64,000 nucleotides of DNA from Microlunatus phosphovorus NM-1 (GTDB lineage: Bacteria; Actinomycetota; Actinomycetes; Propionibacteriales; Propionibacteriaceae), in NCBI RefSeq assembly GCF_000270245.1, contig NC_015635.1, positions 2,914,001 to 2,978,000 of the forward strand, in the 5' to 3' direction. A program made the position numbers and the translations under genes. Positions 51,056 to 60,987 of the stretch are shown one piece after another. Every line of letters begins with the position of its first letter. Position 1 is the stretch's first letter. The notes below the pieces were generated by a model. It did not search any database. It worked only from the letters and a program-made list of their open reading frames with translations, and had not been told where the DNA came from.

Positions 51056-51988
51056 TCACTTGCAGCGGCGCTCGTAGGCGAGTCGATCCGCCAACACGGC
51101 AGCCAAGTCGTCCATCGCCGCAACATGGGCACTGTCGCCGTCCGTCTGGCGGATCACCGGGCCTTGATCGGAGCTGATCGCCACCGCATAGCCATCGAGC
51201 AGTCCCATCTGCCGAGTGATCCGGCCCTGCCGAAGCCAGCCGCCCTTGAAGGACCTCGCACCGACGGTGCCGAGTCCCCAACGGTGTTGTTTGATCGGCC
51301 GCATCGTCTTCAGCAGGTACGCGCTCGCCCGCTTCGAGACGACCTTTCCCTGCTGCAGCGCGGCCATGAACCGGACCTGCTCGCGCGGGGTCCAGGCCAT
51401 CGTGCCCTCCAGCGAGTCCGGGGCCACGGTGCGCCGGTCGCCGATCGAGCGCAGCACCGCGGTCATCGCCCGTCCCGGACTGCCCGGGATCTGCCGGCGC
51501 AAGGCGGCGACCGCATCGCCGTCCGAGCGCTCTAGGGCTGCGGCGATCAGTCGACGGTTGGTCCCGCTCACCGCATCCGGATCGCCATCCGCGGTGGTGG
51601 CCAGGAACGCCGCGACCACCAGCACCTTCGACGTCGACCACGCTTGCGAGCCTGAGACCTCACCCTCGACGGTGACCTGCCCCGGATGGTCCAGCGGCGC
51701 GAACGCGAACGCCCGGCCATGCTTGCCCTCGAGCGACAGTCGTTTCGGTACGTGAGCGGAGCATGACGGACTGGGCACAGCGCTCTCCGGCCCAGCGGAT
51801 GTGGGCGCCGCGGGTGTCGGGCTCGTGCTCGGCGCCACCCGAGGACTCGACGTCGGACCAGAGCTCGCCTGTGGACCCGGCGTTAGCTGCGAAGCGGCGG
51901 GAGCCGGTGCGCCGACCTCGGACGGCTGCCCGCAGCCCGCGACTCCGACCAACACTGCGGCCAGCACCAGCACCGGTCTCCGCAACAC
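51056..51988 (-). CDS. class A beta-lactamase-like serine hydrolase, lipoprotein
   Basis: A 310-residue protein: lipobox LVGVAGC, a Pro/Ser/Thr/Ala linker to residue about 75, then a penicillin-recognising fold with the SxxK motif WSTSK, an SDG in place of SDN (LERSDGDAV) and SFKGGW where KTG normally stands. The altered second and third motifs suggest a divergent hydrolase or cell-wall protein rather than an efficient beta-lactamase. Convergent with the upstream MFS gene. Confidence 0.78.
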   Translation of the reverse strand: MLRRPVLVLAAVLVGVAGCGQPSEVGAPAPAASQLTPGPQASSGPTSSPRVAPSTSPTPAAPTSAGPESAVPSPSCSAHVPKRLSLEGKHGRAFAFAPLDHPGQVTVEGEVSGSQAWSTSKVLVVAAFLATTADGDPDAVSGTNRRLIAAALERSDGDAVAALRRQIPGSPGRAMTAVLRSIGDRRTVAPDSLEGTMAWTPREQVRFMAALQQGKVVSKRASAYLLKTMRPIKQHRWGLGTVGARSFKGGWLRQGRITRQMGLLDGYAVAISSDQGPVIRQTDGDSAHVAAMDDLAAVLADRLAYERRCK

Positions 51989-52117
51989 GGACCGACCCTA
52001 CGTGACCACCGCCGAACGCTCGCGATCGAACGTCGCGCGGTCTCGGACTGAACACTGCTCGGATCGCATACTGAACGATCGGTCGGCGAAACTTCATGAC
52101 AGCGCTATGGTCTGGCG

Positions 52118-53367
52118 GTGCCTGCCCCGGACTCGCCGAACTCGTCCGCCAAGAGCAGAACAGCCGCAGGTCTCACCACCGCCGTGATCCTCACTCTCGC
52201 GCTGCAGAGCGCGGTGCCGCCATTCGCCACCGACATGTACACCCCCGCCTTCCCGCGGGTGACCGAGAGCCTGCAGACGCAAGCCTCGTTGGTCGGGCTG
52301 ACGCTCACCGCATTCTTCCTGGGCAACGGCCTCGGGCAGTTGCTCGGCGGTCCGGTCTCCGACCAGCGCGGTCGCCGGCTGCCGATGATCATCGGCGGTC
52401 TGATCTGCACGATCGGCGGCATCGGCTGTGCGCTCGCCCCGACGATCGGGGTGCTGATCGTCGCCCGCGTGGTCCAGGGGTTCGGTGGTGGTGTGGCCTC
52501 GGTGGTCGCCCGAGCGGTGCTGGTGGACCTGGCCCGCGGGGATGCCCTGGCCAAGATGATGTCGATCATGATGGCGCTCGGAGGACTGGCGCCGATGATC
52601 GCCCCGGTCTTCGGCGGGGCGGTATTGACCCTGGGCGGCACCTGGCGGACGGTGTTCTGGTGCCTGGTCGGCATCGGACTGCTGATGATGATCACCGCGA
52701 TCGCCTTCGTGCCGGAGTCACTGCCACCCGAACGTCGTCGTCCCGGTGGGCTTCGTCCGTTCGTCAGCGGCATCGCCGTGGTGCTGCGGATCCGGCTGTT
52801 CGTCGTCTATCTGCTGGTCGACCTTTCTCCGGTTTCGGGATGTTCGCCTACATCGCCAACTCCTCGTACGTGCTGCAGGTGCAGAAGGGCATGCAGCCGA
52901 TGACCTTCGCGGTGTTCTTCGCCGTCACCGCGTCGGGCCAGGTGCTGATGTCGTTGGTCAACGCCCGGCTGGTCGGCCGTTTCCGACCCAACTCACTGAT
53001 CGGTTTCGGCATGACTCTCTCGGTCGCCTCGGTGCTCGCACTCGCCGTCGGCGTGTTCTTCCTCGGCACCCCGCTGGTGCTGACCTGCGTCGGCTTCATG
53101 GTCTTGATGGCCGCCCAGGCATTCGTGTTCGGCAACTCCGCCGCCATCGCTGCCAGTCAGGCCACGCATGTCGCCGGCGCTGCCTCGGCCATGCTGGGCG
53201 TCGCGATGGCCGTGGCCGGTGCTCTCTCGGCACCTTTGGCCACCGCCGGCGGCGGTGCGACGGCCGTGCCGATGGTCGTCGTCATGGTGATCGGCATCGG
53301 CGGCTCGGTGATCTGCCTGGTTCTCGGCAGGCGTGGGGAACTCCGCGGCTCCGCCGTTCGTCCGTAG
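52118..53367 (+). pseudogene. Bcr/CflA-family drug efflux MFS transporter, frameshifted
   Basis: Starts GTG 52118; the N-terminal half has PPFATDMYTPAFPRVTESL, LGQLLGGPVSDQRGRRLP, RVVQGFGGGVASVVARAVLVDL and GGLAPMIAPVFGG, which define the Bcr/CflA drug:H+ antiporters. After LFVVYLLVDL (about 52815-52830) homology moves to another frame with SGFGMFAYIANSSYVLQ and runs to 53367. One missing base explains it. About 415 residues when repaired. Substrate unknown; multidrug or siderophore export are both known for MFS proteins near such genes. Confidence 0.78.
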
Positions 53368-53404
53368 ACTCGCCCGAGACGTCAGCGACGAAAGAGGTTC
53401 ACCG

Positions 53405-54184
53405 GTGCCGAAGACTCCCCCTAGCGGCAGAGGCGACAGCGGTAAAGGCGACAGCCGACGACAAGCCCGAGAGCGCGCCCGCCTAGAGGCCGCCAAACAG
53501 CAGCGCCAACGCCGCATCAGGCAGGCCATCGTCATTGCCGTGGTGGCCGTGGTCGCCATCGGCATCGTCGTGAGCGCCGTGCTGCTGGGCCAGGCAGGGC
53601 GTGCCGAGCGGGTGCCAACGGCCTCGACGAACGTCACCGTCGGCGGGGCCTCCGTGCCGTTCGACATCGACGGTTCCGCGGTGCAGGTCGGCAAGTCCGA
53701 CGCCAAGGTCACCTTGGACCTGTGGGTGGACTACTCCTGCCCGCACTGCCAGGAGTTCGAGGCCGACAGCAACGACGTGCTCACTCAGAAGGTCGCGGCC
53801 GGCACGCTCAAGGTGCGCTACCACAACATCCAGATCGTGACCGCATACGGCACCCAGGCCGGCAGCGCCGGCGCCTGCGTCGCCACCTACGCACCCGATC
53901 AGTGGTGGGCATTCAATGCGGCGCTGTATGCCAACCACAGCTCCGAGACCGACGCCTGGAAGGGACCGGAGCTGGCCGACTTCGCAAGCCAGCAAGGGAT
54001 CACCAACAACGACGCGCTGACCTGTATCCGCGACCAGCGCTATACCTCCTGGATCACCGACAACACTGGCGCGGCCGGGCAGGCCGGTGTGACCGGGACA
54101 CCGACGCTGTTCTTCAACGGGGAGAAGACCGAGACGATCAGCGGCGCAGCGCTCGGGGCCAAGATCGACGAGCTGGCGCAGTGA
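53405..54184 (+). CDS. membrane-anchored DsbA-like thioredoxin-fold oxidoreductase
   Basis: About 259 residues from GTG 53405 (AGAGG upstream). A basic cytoplasmic N-terminus (RRQARERARLEAAKQQRQRR), one membrane helix (AIVIAVVAVVAIGIVVSAVLL), then an extracytoplasmic DsbA domain with the CPHC active site near residue 113 and a cis-Pro loop TGTPTLFF. It should introduce disulfides into exported proteins and is reoxidised by the VKOR protein encoded by the overlapping next gene. Confidence 0.9.
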   Translation: MPKTPPSGRGDSGKGDSRRQARERARLEAAKQQRQRRIRQAIVIAVVAVVAIGIVVSAVLLGQAGRAERVPTASTNVTVGGASVPFDIDGSAVQVGKSDAKVTLDLWVDYSCPHCQEFEADSNDVLTQKVAAGTLKVRYHNIQIVTAYGTQAGSAGACVATYAPDQWWAFNAALYANHSSETDAWKGPELADFASQQGITNNDALTCIRDQRYTSWITDNTGAAGQAGVTGTPTLFFNGEKTETISGAALGAKIDELAQ

Positions 54185-54810
54185 GCCGGCCGCGGCCGGG
54201 TGCCTCCTCGACCCTGGCGCTCAGCCGCCGCTGGGCGCAGCTGGTGGTCGTCGGCTCGGCGATCGGCTTCCTGGCCTCGATGATCTTGACCATCGACCGG
54301 ATCAAGCTGCTCACCGATCCGGCGACGAATCTGGTCTGCGACATCAGCCCGTTCGTCACCTGCGGGCCGGTGATGGCGTCTCGAGCCGGTGCGCTGCTCG
54401 GCTTCCCCAACCCGTTGCTCGGCATCGCCGGTTTCGCCCTGGCCGGCACCACCGGGATGGTCGTCCTCGCCGGCGGTCAGTTGGCCCGCTGGTATCTGGC
54501 CTGCTTCCAGGTCGGCACGCTGCTGGCGGTCGTCTTCATCACCTGGCTGCAGACCCAGAGCCTGTACGTGATCGGTGCCCTGTGCATCTGGTGCATGTGC
54601 GTCTGGGTGGTCACCATTCCGATCTTCGTGGTGACGGCCGGTCAGACGCTCAGCAAGGGTGTGTTCGGTCCCGGGCTACGCCGCGCCGGCGAGGCGATCG
54701 CGAACTGGCAGGTCGCGATCGTGGTGATCTGGTATCTGGTGGTCGTCACCGCGATCGCCCTGCGGTTCTATCGCGAGTTCGCCCTGACGTGGTTCGGCAT
54801 CGCCCTCTGA
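54181..54810 (+). CDS. vitamin K epoxide reductase (VKOR) family protein
   Basis: A 209-residue protein with four to five membrane helices, a first cysteine pair in CDISPFVTCGPVM (residues about 53-61), LGFPNPLLGIAGF and the redox CIWC motif near 136. Actinobacterial VKORs pass electrons from DsbA-like partners to quinone. The GTG overlaps the DsbA stop (GTGA). Upstream open frame is a shadow. Confidence 0.9.
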   Translation: MSRPRPGASSTLALSRRWAQLVVVGSAIGFLASMILTIDRIKLLTDPATNLVCDISPFVTCGPVMASRAGALLGFPNPLLGIAGFALAGTTGMVVLAGGQLARWYLACFQVGTLLAVVFITWLQTQSLYVIGALCIWCMCVWVVTIPIFVVTAGQTLSKGVFGPGLRRAGEAIANWQVAIVVIWYLVVVTAIALRFYREFALTWFGIAL

Positions 54811-54846
54811 AACTCAACTGACACCGAGCTGAGCGACGTCGCCGAA

Positions 54847-56007
54847 TCACTTCGTCGAAGAACTCGTACGGCTCGCGATGCCGATGATGCCGACACCGAT
54901 CACGGTGACGACGGCGCAGGCGAGGAAGATGCCGCGTTGCCCGAGCGCGGTGAGGGAGCCGACGGCGATGATCGGGCCGGCCACGATGTTGCCGATCCTG
55001 CGGGTGTTCATGTAGAGGCCGGTCGACAGCCCCGGCCGCGGGATCATCTGCTGGAACAAGGTGAGGCCGACCCCGCCGATCCCGGCGAAGCACCAGGCGT
55101 TCAGCGGCTGCAAGGCGATCAGCATGACCGGTCCGGTGACGAACGCCAGGCCGAGGTAGTAGGCGATGCCGGCGAGGCTGCTGGTGACGATCAGACCGAG
55201 GCTGGAGAACCGCTCGGTGAGTCGTCCGATGAGGATCAACGCGGGGACTTCCAGCGCGGCGGCCACGCCGAGGGCGATGCCGCCCCAGATCACCTCCAGG
55301 TGCAGGGTCTGAGTGACGTACACCGTCAGAATCGTCATGCCGGTGCCGTTGGTGGCCTGCAGCAACACGAATGCGGCGGTGATCAGCACGATCCCCGCTC
55401 GGCCGACGGGCGACTCGTCGCGGATCGGCGTGGCGGCGGCCGGCCGGTCATTGCCGCCGGCCCGGTCAGCCCGCCGCTGCCTGATCATGATCATGGTGGT
55501 GGTGATGTTCAGCACCGCGACTGCGCCGATGGCCAGCAGGATGGCGCGATTGCCCAACCAGCCGATGATGAAGGTGGCCAACGGCGGCCCGGCGACCCAG
55601 GCGACGGACACGATCGCGCGCGTGTTGACCACATCAGCCGGTCGCGCGCCGGAGTGGCGCAGATGGGCATAGAGCATCGAGCTGCCCACGCCCGCGGGGC
55701 CGCCGATCACGAACAGGGCGACCGTGGCCAGCGGCAGCGAGGTGACAGCCGCGAGCACGGCAGCCAGCACCAGCGTCAGCACCCCACAAGCCAGCATCGG
55801 GCCGAGGTAGTCGTGCTTCTTGTCCGCGTACGCCGGGAACAGCAACGAGGCCACGAAGCCGCTGGTGTTGTAGATCGCGAGGACCCAGCCGACCTCGGTG
55901 GTCGTCGCGCCTTACAGGTCGACCAGGATCAGTGCCAGCGCAGGGCTGAGAAAGGCCAACTGCAGACCCCACAGCAGTGCCGAGGTTGGCACCAGCAGCC
56001 GTCTCAT
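54847..56007 (-). pseudogene. SET-type sugar efflux MFS transporter with one in-frame stop
   Basis: From ATG 56007 the frame reads MRRLLVPTSALLWGLQL and FLSPALALILVDL, then TAA at 55912-55914 (codon 32), then continues GATTTEVGWVLAIYNTSGFV to 54847 in the same frame. Related proteins have an aromatic residue at this position, so TAC to TAA is a single change. Reinitiation at GTG 55854 would lose the first two helices. Twelve helices in total and GTGMTILTVYVTQ, FQQMIPRPGLSTGLYMNTRR fit sugar efflux transporters. Confidence 0.75.
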
Positions 56008-56303
56008 CGGATTCCTTCGTCTCGGGTGCGACCACCACGAAGGCCGAGAGTCTCGACAGCGGTCGGCAATACGGTAGGCGACCGACCAACTGCCAGCCAG
56101 GACCTGCCAGTGCCTGGCTCAGGTTGGCGGCCAAGGGACTGGGCAGGAGCCTCCTGAGGAATCAGCTGAAAACGTGCGACCCGCCGGTGTCTCCTAACCG
56201 GGTTTGGCTGCCGAGAAATGGCAGGCTAAGGGACGCATGGGGCTCGTGTTATCGATGTGACGAACGTTCGAGCCCAGACACGACTCGAGCGGAGCAGCGA
56301 ACG

Positions 56304-58712
56304 ATGCCAAAACGGCTTATCGGCCTGATGGTTGCCTTTGTCCTGGCCTTCACCCTCGGTGCGACAGCTTCCGGCCCCGCCTGGGCCGCACCGAATCCTC
56401 CTTCCAACAGCGACTCCGCCAAGAGCGCTGCGACCACCGCCAAGGAACAGGCGGCTGCGAAGAAGAAGGCGGCGAAGCAGGCGGCGGCGGCCAAGGCAGC
56501 CGCCGCCAAAGCAAAGGCCGACGCGGTAGCGAAAGCACGGGCCAAGGAGAGGGCCCGACTCAAGGCGATCCTGGAGTCGGGTCCGAAGGCAGTCGCCGCC
56601 GAGCGCGCCGCGGCCGCCGCCCGAGCCAATGCACGCGTGGCCAAGGCCAGAGTCACCGCGACCTCGCGGGCCGCTGTGGCCGCCAAGGCTCGGGCGAATG
56701 CCGCCGCCAAGGCATCAGTGAAAGCGAAGACACGCGCGGCAGTAGTCGCCAAGAGCAAGGCGAGCAAGAAGGAGAAGGCTGCGGCCAAGGCGTCGGCGAA
56801 GGCCGCCGCCACAGCGGCCAAGTCTGCTGCCAAAGCCAGCGCCGCGGCCTCCAAGGCGTACGTCAGCGCGTCCAAGGCTTACGCCAAGGCCCAGACCAGA
56901 GCGACTGCGAGAACCCAGGCGGCGAAGACGGCGCGGCTGGTCTACGTCGGCTACGCCAAGCAGCGGGCGCAGATCCTCGCCGCGACCGCAAAGACGGCCA
57001 AGGCCAGGTCGACCGCGGCCGGCAAGACCGCCGCCGTGGCGAAGGCCCGCTACAAGGCAGCCGCCAAAGTGACCGCAGCGGCGCGCAAGAAGCTGGTCGC
57101 GGCCAATAAGGCTGCCGCGCCGTATCGCAAGAAGGTGACGGCCGCAGCTGCCTCGGCTACCGTCGCGAAGGCTCAGTACACCGCCGCGAAGGCCGCCTCG
57201 AAGGCTGCGAAGGCGGAGTTGAAGGCTGCGAACAAGGCCGTCAAGAAGGCCAAGAAGAAGAATCGGCCGGCCGCCGTCGCTCGGCAGCAGGCAGCGGCCA
57301 AGCGTGTCGCAGCGACGAGTGCCGCCCAGGCGTCGGCCAAGGCTCGCACGGCCGCCGCAGGCAAGGTCTACGTGGCCGCTGTCAACGCGGCTCGTCCCGC
57401 CAATGCAGCTGCCGCGGCCGCAACCCGCAGCTATCAGGCCGCGGCCAAGAAGTCGGCGGCTGCTCGGACCGCCGCGGTCCGCACCGGAGCGACCGCCAAG
57501 GCAGCCAAGCGCGCCGCGGACAAGGCCGCCAAGACGGCGTCGGGAGCGAAGAAGGCGGCCGGCCCGAACGCCAGCTGGTCCCCCAAGGACTTCATGGTGT
57601 TCAACAATCCGAGGGGCAGCAAGGCGAAGCGATACCGGATCATCACGGCCTTCAACAAGGCGGTGGACTCGGTGCCGGCCGGTGGCCAGATCCGGATGGC
57701 GATGTACCTGTTCGACATCAAGAGCGTCGCGAACAGCCTGATCAAGGCCGACAAGCGCGGCGTGAGCGTGCAGATCATCATCGACGGCGAGGAGTCCAAC
57801 AAGTGGATCCGCAAGGTGAAGCGCGCGCTCGGCAAGAACAAGAAGAGCCGGTCGTTCGTGGCCACCTGCAAGCACAGCTGCCTGTCCAACTCCCAGGCCG
57901 TCATCCACGCCAAGTTCTACACCTTCTCGGTGGCCGGGCAGCGCAAGTACGTCTCGATCCTCAGCTCGGCGAACCCCTACACCGGCAACACCTCGCTGAG
58001 CTGGAACAACGCCCATGCCATCGTCGGTGACAAGATCATCTTCGATTCGCTGAACCAGTACTTCACCGACATGCTCAGGGACAAGCCGAACCGCAAGTAC
58101 TGGCGGTCCACCACCAGCGGCAAGTACACGATCTGGATGTATCCCCAGACGCCCAAGAAAGAGAACGACATCGTCTGGATGAACGCCTTGAACCAGGTCA
58201 AGTGCAAGACCTCGAAGGGCTACGGGACCTCCGACGGTCGGACCATGATCCGGCTGGCCAACTGGGGCTGGTCGAGTCAGCGGATCGACATCGCCAAGAA
58301 GCTGGTCGAGCTCAAGGGCAAGGGCTGCAACGTCCAGGTGATGATCAACCGCGGCCGGATCACCAAACCGGTGATGCAGGCCTTGCTGAAGAAGACCAAG
58401 TACGGGAAGACCCCCATCTACGACGCCTGGCGCGATGGTGACAACGACGGCTTCGCGAGCCTGTACGTGCACCACAAGATGATGACCATCAACGGCCGGA
58501 TGGGTAAGAGGGACGTCAAGATCACCTGGACCGGCTCGCAGAACTTCACCGGGCCGGGGACGTACACCAACACCGACATCGTGCTGCGGATCCTCGACTC
58601 CAAGGTCACGAAGGCGTACGAGGAGAACTTCGCCTACATCCGCGGGCGCTACACCCGCAAGGTCTCGCGGATGCCGTGGTCGGTCGGTCGCGTCAACAAG
58701 GCCTTGGAATGA
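56304..58712 (+). CDS. secreted phospholipase D-like protein with long Ala/Lys-rich region
   Basis: About 802 residues from ATG 56304. Signal peptide (VAFVLAFTLGATASGPAWA), then roughly residues 35-425 composed almost only of Ala, Lys, Arg and small residues (KAAAKASAKAAATAAKSA type), predicted as long basic helices, then a PLD-superfamily domain: VIHAKFYTFSV (first HxK) near 535 and VHHKMMTINGR (second HxK) near 722, with GSQNFTGPGTYTNTD and SSANPYTGNTS after each. The Asp of the classic HKD is not placed as usual. The basic region may bind DNA, teichoic acid or other anionic wall polymers (inference). The upstream 296-base gap 56008-56303 shows no feature I can support. Confidence 0.85.
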   Translation: MPKRLIGLMVAFVLAFTLGATASGPAWAAPNPPSNSDSAKSAATTAKEQAAAKKKAAKQAAAAKAAAAKAKADAVAKARAKERARLKAILESGPKAVAAERAAAAARANARVAKARVTATSRAAVAAKARANAAAKASVKAKTRAAVVAKSKASKKEKAAAKASAKAAATAAKSAAKASAAASKAYVSASKAYAKAQTRATARTQAAKTARLVYVGYAKQRAQILAATAKTAKARSTAAGKTAAVAKARYKAAAKVTAAARKKLVAANKAAAPYRKKVTAAAASATVAKAQYTAAKAASKAAKAELKAANKAVKKAKKKNRPAAVARQQAAAKRVAATSAAQASAKARTAAAGKVYVAAVNAARPANAAAAAATRSYQAAAKKSAAARTAAVRTGATAKAAKRAADKAAKTASGAKKAAGPNASWSPKDFMVFNNPRGSKAKRYRIITAFNKAVDSVPAGGQIRMAMYLFDIKSVANSLIKADKRGVSVQIIIDGEESNKWIRKVKRALGKNKKSRSFVATCKHSCLSNSQAVIHAKFYTFSVAGQRKYVSILSSANPYTGNTSLSWNNAHAIVGDKIIFDSLNQYFTDMLRDKPNRKYWRSTTSGKYTIWMYPQTPKKENDIVWMNALNQVKCKTSKGYGTSDGRTMIRLANWGWSSQRIDIAKKLVELKGKGCNVQVMINRGRITKPVMQALLKKTKYGKTPIYDAWRDGDNDGFASLYVHHKMMTINGRMGKRDVKITWTGSQNFTGPGTYTNTDIVLRILDSKVTKAYEENFAYIRGRYTRKVSRMPWSVGRVNKALE

Positions 58713-58717
58713 TGGGC

Positions 58718-58745
58718 CAGTCCTAGTCCTGGACTTCTTGGACTG
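58718..58745. terminator. probable bidirectional terminator
   Basis: CAGTCC and GGACTG close a structure containing further AGTCC/GGACT pairings, in the 49-base space between convergent genes. Confidence 0.4.
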
Positions 58746-58761
58746 AGCTGTGATCGAGGAG

Positions 58762-60939
58762 TCAGCGCGGAGCCGTAAAGCTCTGCGCCGGCTTGTCTTT
58801 CAGGTACGCCTCCATCGCCGGCTTCCAGATGTCCTGACCGGCATCGCCACCGCCCGAGCCCTCCAGGGCTCGGCCGGTGGACGGCACGGTGTAGCCCTTC
58901 AGCCCGTTGTAGCGATAGCCCGCACCGCCCTTGACAAAGGGAGCGCGGGTGTTGTCGATGCTGATCATCGCGACGCCGGCGACCTGTGGTGTGTAGCCGG
59001 CGAACCAGACCGCCGCGTTGCTGTCGATGGTGCCGGTCTTGCCGGCCTGCGGCCGGCCGTCGGCGGTCAGCGCCCGGCGACCGGTGCCCTTGGTCATCAC
59101 CGAGGACAGCAGCGAGCTCATCGCGTTGGCCACGTCCTCGGTGATCACCCGCTGACAGTTCGCACTCGGCACCTCTCGCTTGTCCCCGCTGCGGTTGGTG
59201 ATCGACTCCAGGATGATCGGGTCGCAGTGAATGCCACCCGAGGCGAAGGTCGCGTACGCCTCCGCCAGTGACAGCGGGCTCACCTCGACCGTGCCCAGAG
59301 TGAACGACGGCTTGTCGTCGTACGAACTGATCGGCGCGTCCGCGGTCGAGGACTCCACGCCGAGCTTCTCGGCCATCCGCACCACGTCACACATGCCGAC
59401 CTCCAAGGCGAGCTGCACGAAGTAGGTGTTCACCGAGAACTGCGCGGCCCGGTACATGTCCATCGAGCCGTTGACGCCGGTAGAGTTGCTGACCCGCCAG
59501 GGTCCCACCTGCGCCGGGCCGTCACAGGTGGCGAAGGTGCGCCCGGTGAAGTCCATCCTGGCGGCCGCGTTGTAGCGCTTGGAGAGCGGAATCCCCTTCT
59601 CCAGGGCAGCCGCCGCGGTGAATGCCTTGAAGGTCGAGCCGGCCTGGAAGCCCTGCGCGCCGCCCATCGACGGCGGCACCGAATAGTTCCAGTAGGTCTC
59701 GCCCTTCTTGGCACTGTCCCCCATCACGGGCCGGCTCTGTGCCATCGCCACGATCAGCCCGGTGCCGGGTTCGATCATGTTCATCGTCGAGATCACCGGA
59801 TCGGTGGGACCGACCACGCTGCTGACCGCCCGCTGGATCTTGTCCTGGGTCGCCGGATCGATCTTGGTCTTGATCACCAGCCCGCCGCGCTTGATCGCCT
59901 GCTGACGCTCCTCGACCGTCTTCCCGAGACTCGGCGTCTGCTCCAGCGAGCGATACACGTAGTCGCACAGGAACGGGTAGTCGGTGCCCTGACAGCCGCT
60001 GGAGAACGGCACCACCCGTTTGGGGTGGAACTTGGTCTTGGTGGCCTTGGCCAGCTGGGCCGGTGAGATGACCTTCAGCTCCGCCATCCGGTTCAGCACG
60101 ACGTTCCGCCGCTTGATCGCTGCGTCGGGATGCTGGACCGGGTTGTAGGCCGTCGGGTTCTGCACCATTCCCGCAAGCATGGCCGCCTGCGGCAGCGTCA
60201 GCTTGGCGGCCGAGGTGCCGAAGTAGTGCCGGGCGGCGACCTCGATCCCGTACGCCCCGTCGCCGAAGTAGGCGATGTTCAGATAGCGCTCCAAGATCTC
60301 GTCCTTGGACAGCGTCTTCTCCACCGAGATCGCGTACCGCAGCTCCTTGATCTTGCGACCGTAGCTGTCGTCCTGCGCAGCCTGCACGCCGGCGTCGTCG
60401 CCTGCCTTCTTGGCCTCCTCGATCTGGACCATCTTCACGTACTGCTGAGTCAACGTGGAGCCGCCCTGCGTGACGCCGCCCGCCAGCAGATTGGTGGCCA
60501 GCGCGCGCAGGGTGCCGACTGCGTCGAGCGGCCCATGCTCATAGAAGCGGTGATCCTCGATCGAGATGATCGCCTGTTGCATCACCGGTGCGATCTTGGT
60601 GAGCGGGACGTAGACGCGATTCTCCTCGAAGAAGTACGCCAGCACGTCGCCGTTCGCATCCAACACCTCGGAGCGCTGACTCTGGGCGGGCTGGTCGAAG
60701 GCGGCCGGCAGGTCGTCGAGGCTGCCCTCGGCAGCCTTGCCGGTGGCGACCGCCATGCCGACCGCAGGCAGCACCACCCCGGCGGCCAGCACGCCGCACA
60801 AGGCGCTGACGATGATGAACATCACCGCGGCCTGCGTGCGACGAGTGTGCGTGCGGCGAGTCCGGCCGGCCGGGGTCCCAGCGGCAGGTGTGTCAGTGGC
60901 AGGTGTGTCAGCGGAATCTTGCAACGTGAAATCGGGCAT
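58762..60939 (-). CDS. class A penicillin-binding protein (transglycosylase/transpeptidase)
   Basis: About 725 residues from ATG 60939. Thr/Arg-rich cytoplasmic tail with two THTRRT-like stretches, one membrane helix (VMFIIVSALCGVLAAGVVLP), GT51 transglycosylase domain (AIISIEDHRFYEHGPLD, GGVTQGGSTLTQQYVKM, RKIKELRYAISVE, AYFGDGAYGIEVAARHYFG) and transpeptidase domain with GSTFK near residue 435, SVNTY, and GKTGT near 634. It polymerises and cross-links peptidoglycan. The four repeated operator-like sites at 60988-61063 are directly upstream. Confidence 0.93.
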   Translation of the reverse strand: MPDFTLQDSADTPATDTPAAGTPAGRTRRTHTRRTQAAVMFIIVSALCGVLAAGVVLPAVGMAVATGKAAEGSLDDLPAAFDQPAQSQRSEVLDANGDVLAYFFEENRVYVPLTKIAPVMQQAIISIEDHRFYEHGPLDAVGTLRALATNLLAGGVTQGGSTLTQQYVKMVQIEEAKKAGDDAGVQAAQDDSYGRKIKELRYAISVEKTLSKDEILERYLNIAYFGDGAYGIEVAARHYFGTSAAKLTLPQAAMLAGMVQNPTAYNPVQHPDAAIKRRNVVLNRMAELKVISPAQLAKATKTKFHPKRVVPFSSGCQGTDYPFLCDYVYRSLEQTPSLGKTVEERQQAIKRGGLVIKTKIDPATQDKIQRAVSSVVGPTDPVISTMNMIEPGTGLIVAMAQSRPVMGDSAKKGETYWNYSVPPSMGGAQGFQAGSTFKAFTAAAALEKGIPLSKRYNAAARMDFTGRTFATCDGPAQVGPWRVSNSTGVNGSMDMYRAAQFSVNTYFVQLALEVGMCDVVRMAEKLGVESSTADAPISSYDDKPSFTLGTVEVSPLSLAEAYATFASGGIHCDPIILESITNRSGDKREVPSANCQRVITEDVANAMSSLLSSVMTKGTGRRALTADGRPQAGKTGTIDSNAAVWFAGYTPQVAGVAMISIDNTRAPFVKGGAGYRYNGLKGYTVPSTGRALEGSGGGDAGQDIWKPAMEAYLKDKPAQSFTAPR

Positions 60940-60987
60940 CACCAAGGACAACTCCCGCTGGAAACCGGCCGTTCCCCGACGACCGGG

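Noticed and set aside
51056-51988. Functional beta-lactamase resistance gene
   Set aside because: Only the SxxK motif is canonical; SDN and KTG equivalents are altered, so I call it only beta-lactamase-like.
56715-58475. 586-residue open frame antisense to the PLD-like gene
   Set aside because: Gly/Leu/Arg-rich translation mirrors the Ala/Lys repeat; no domain and no start signal.
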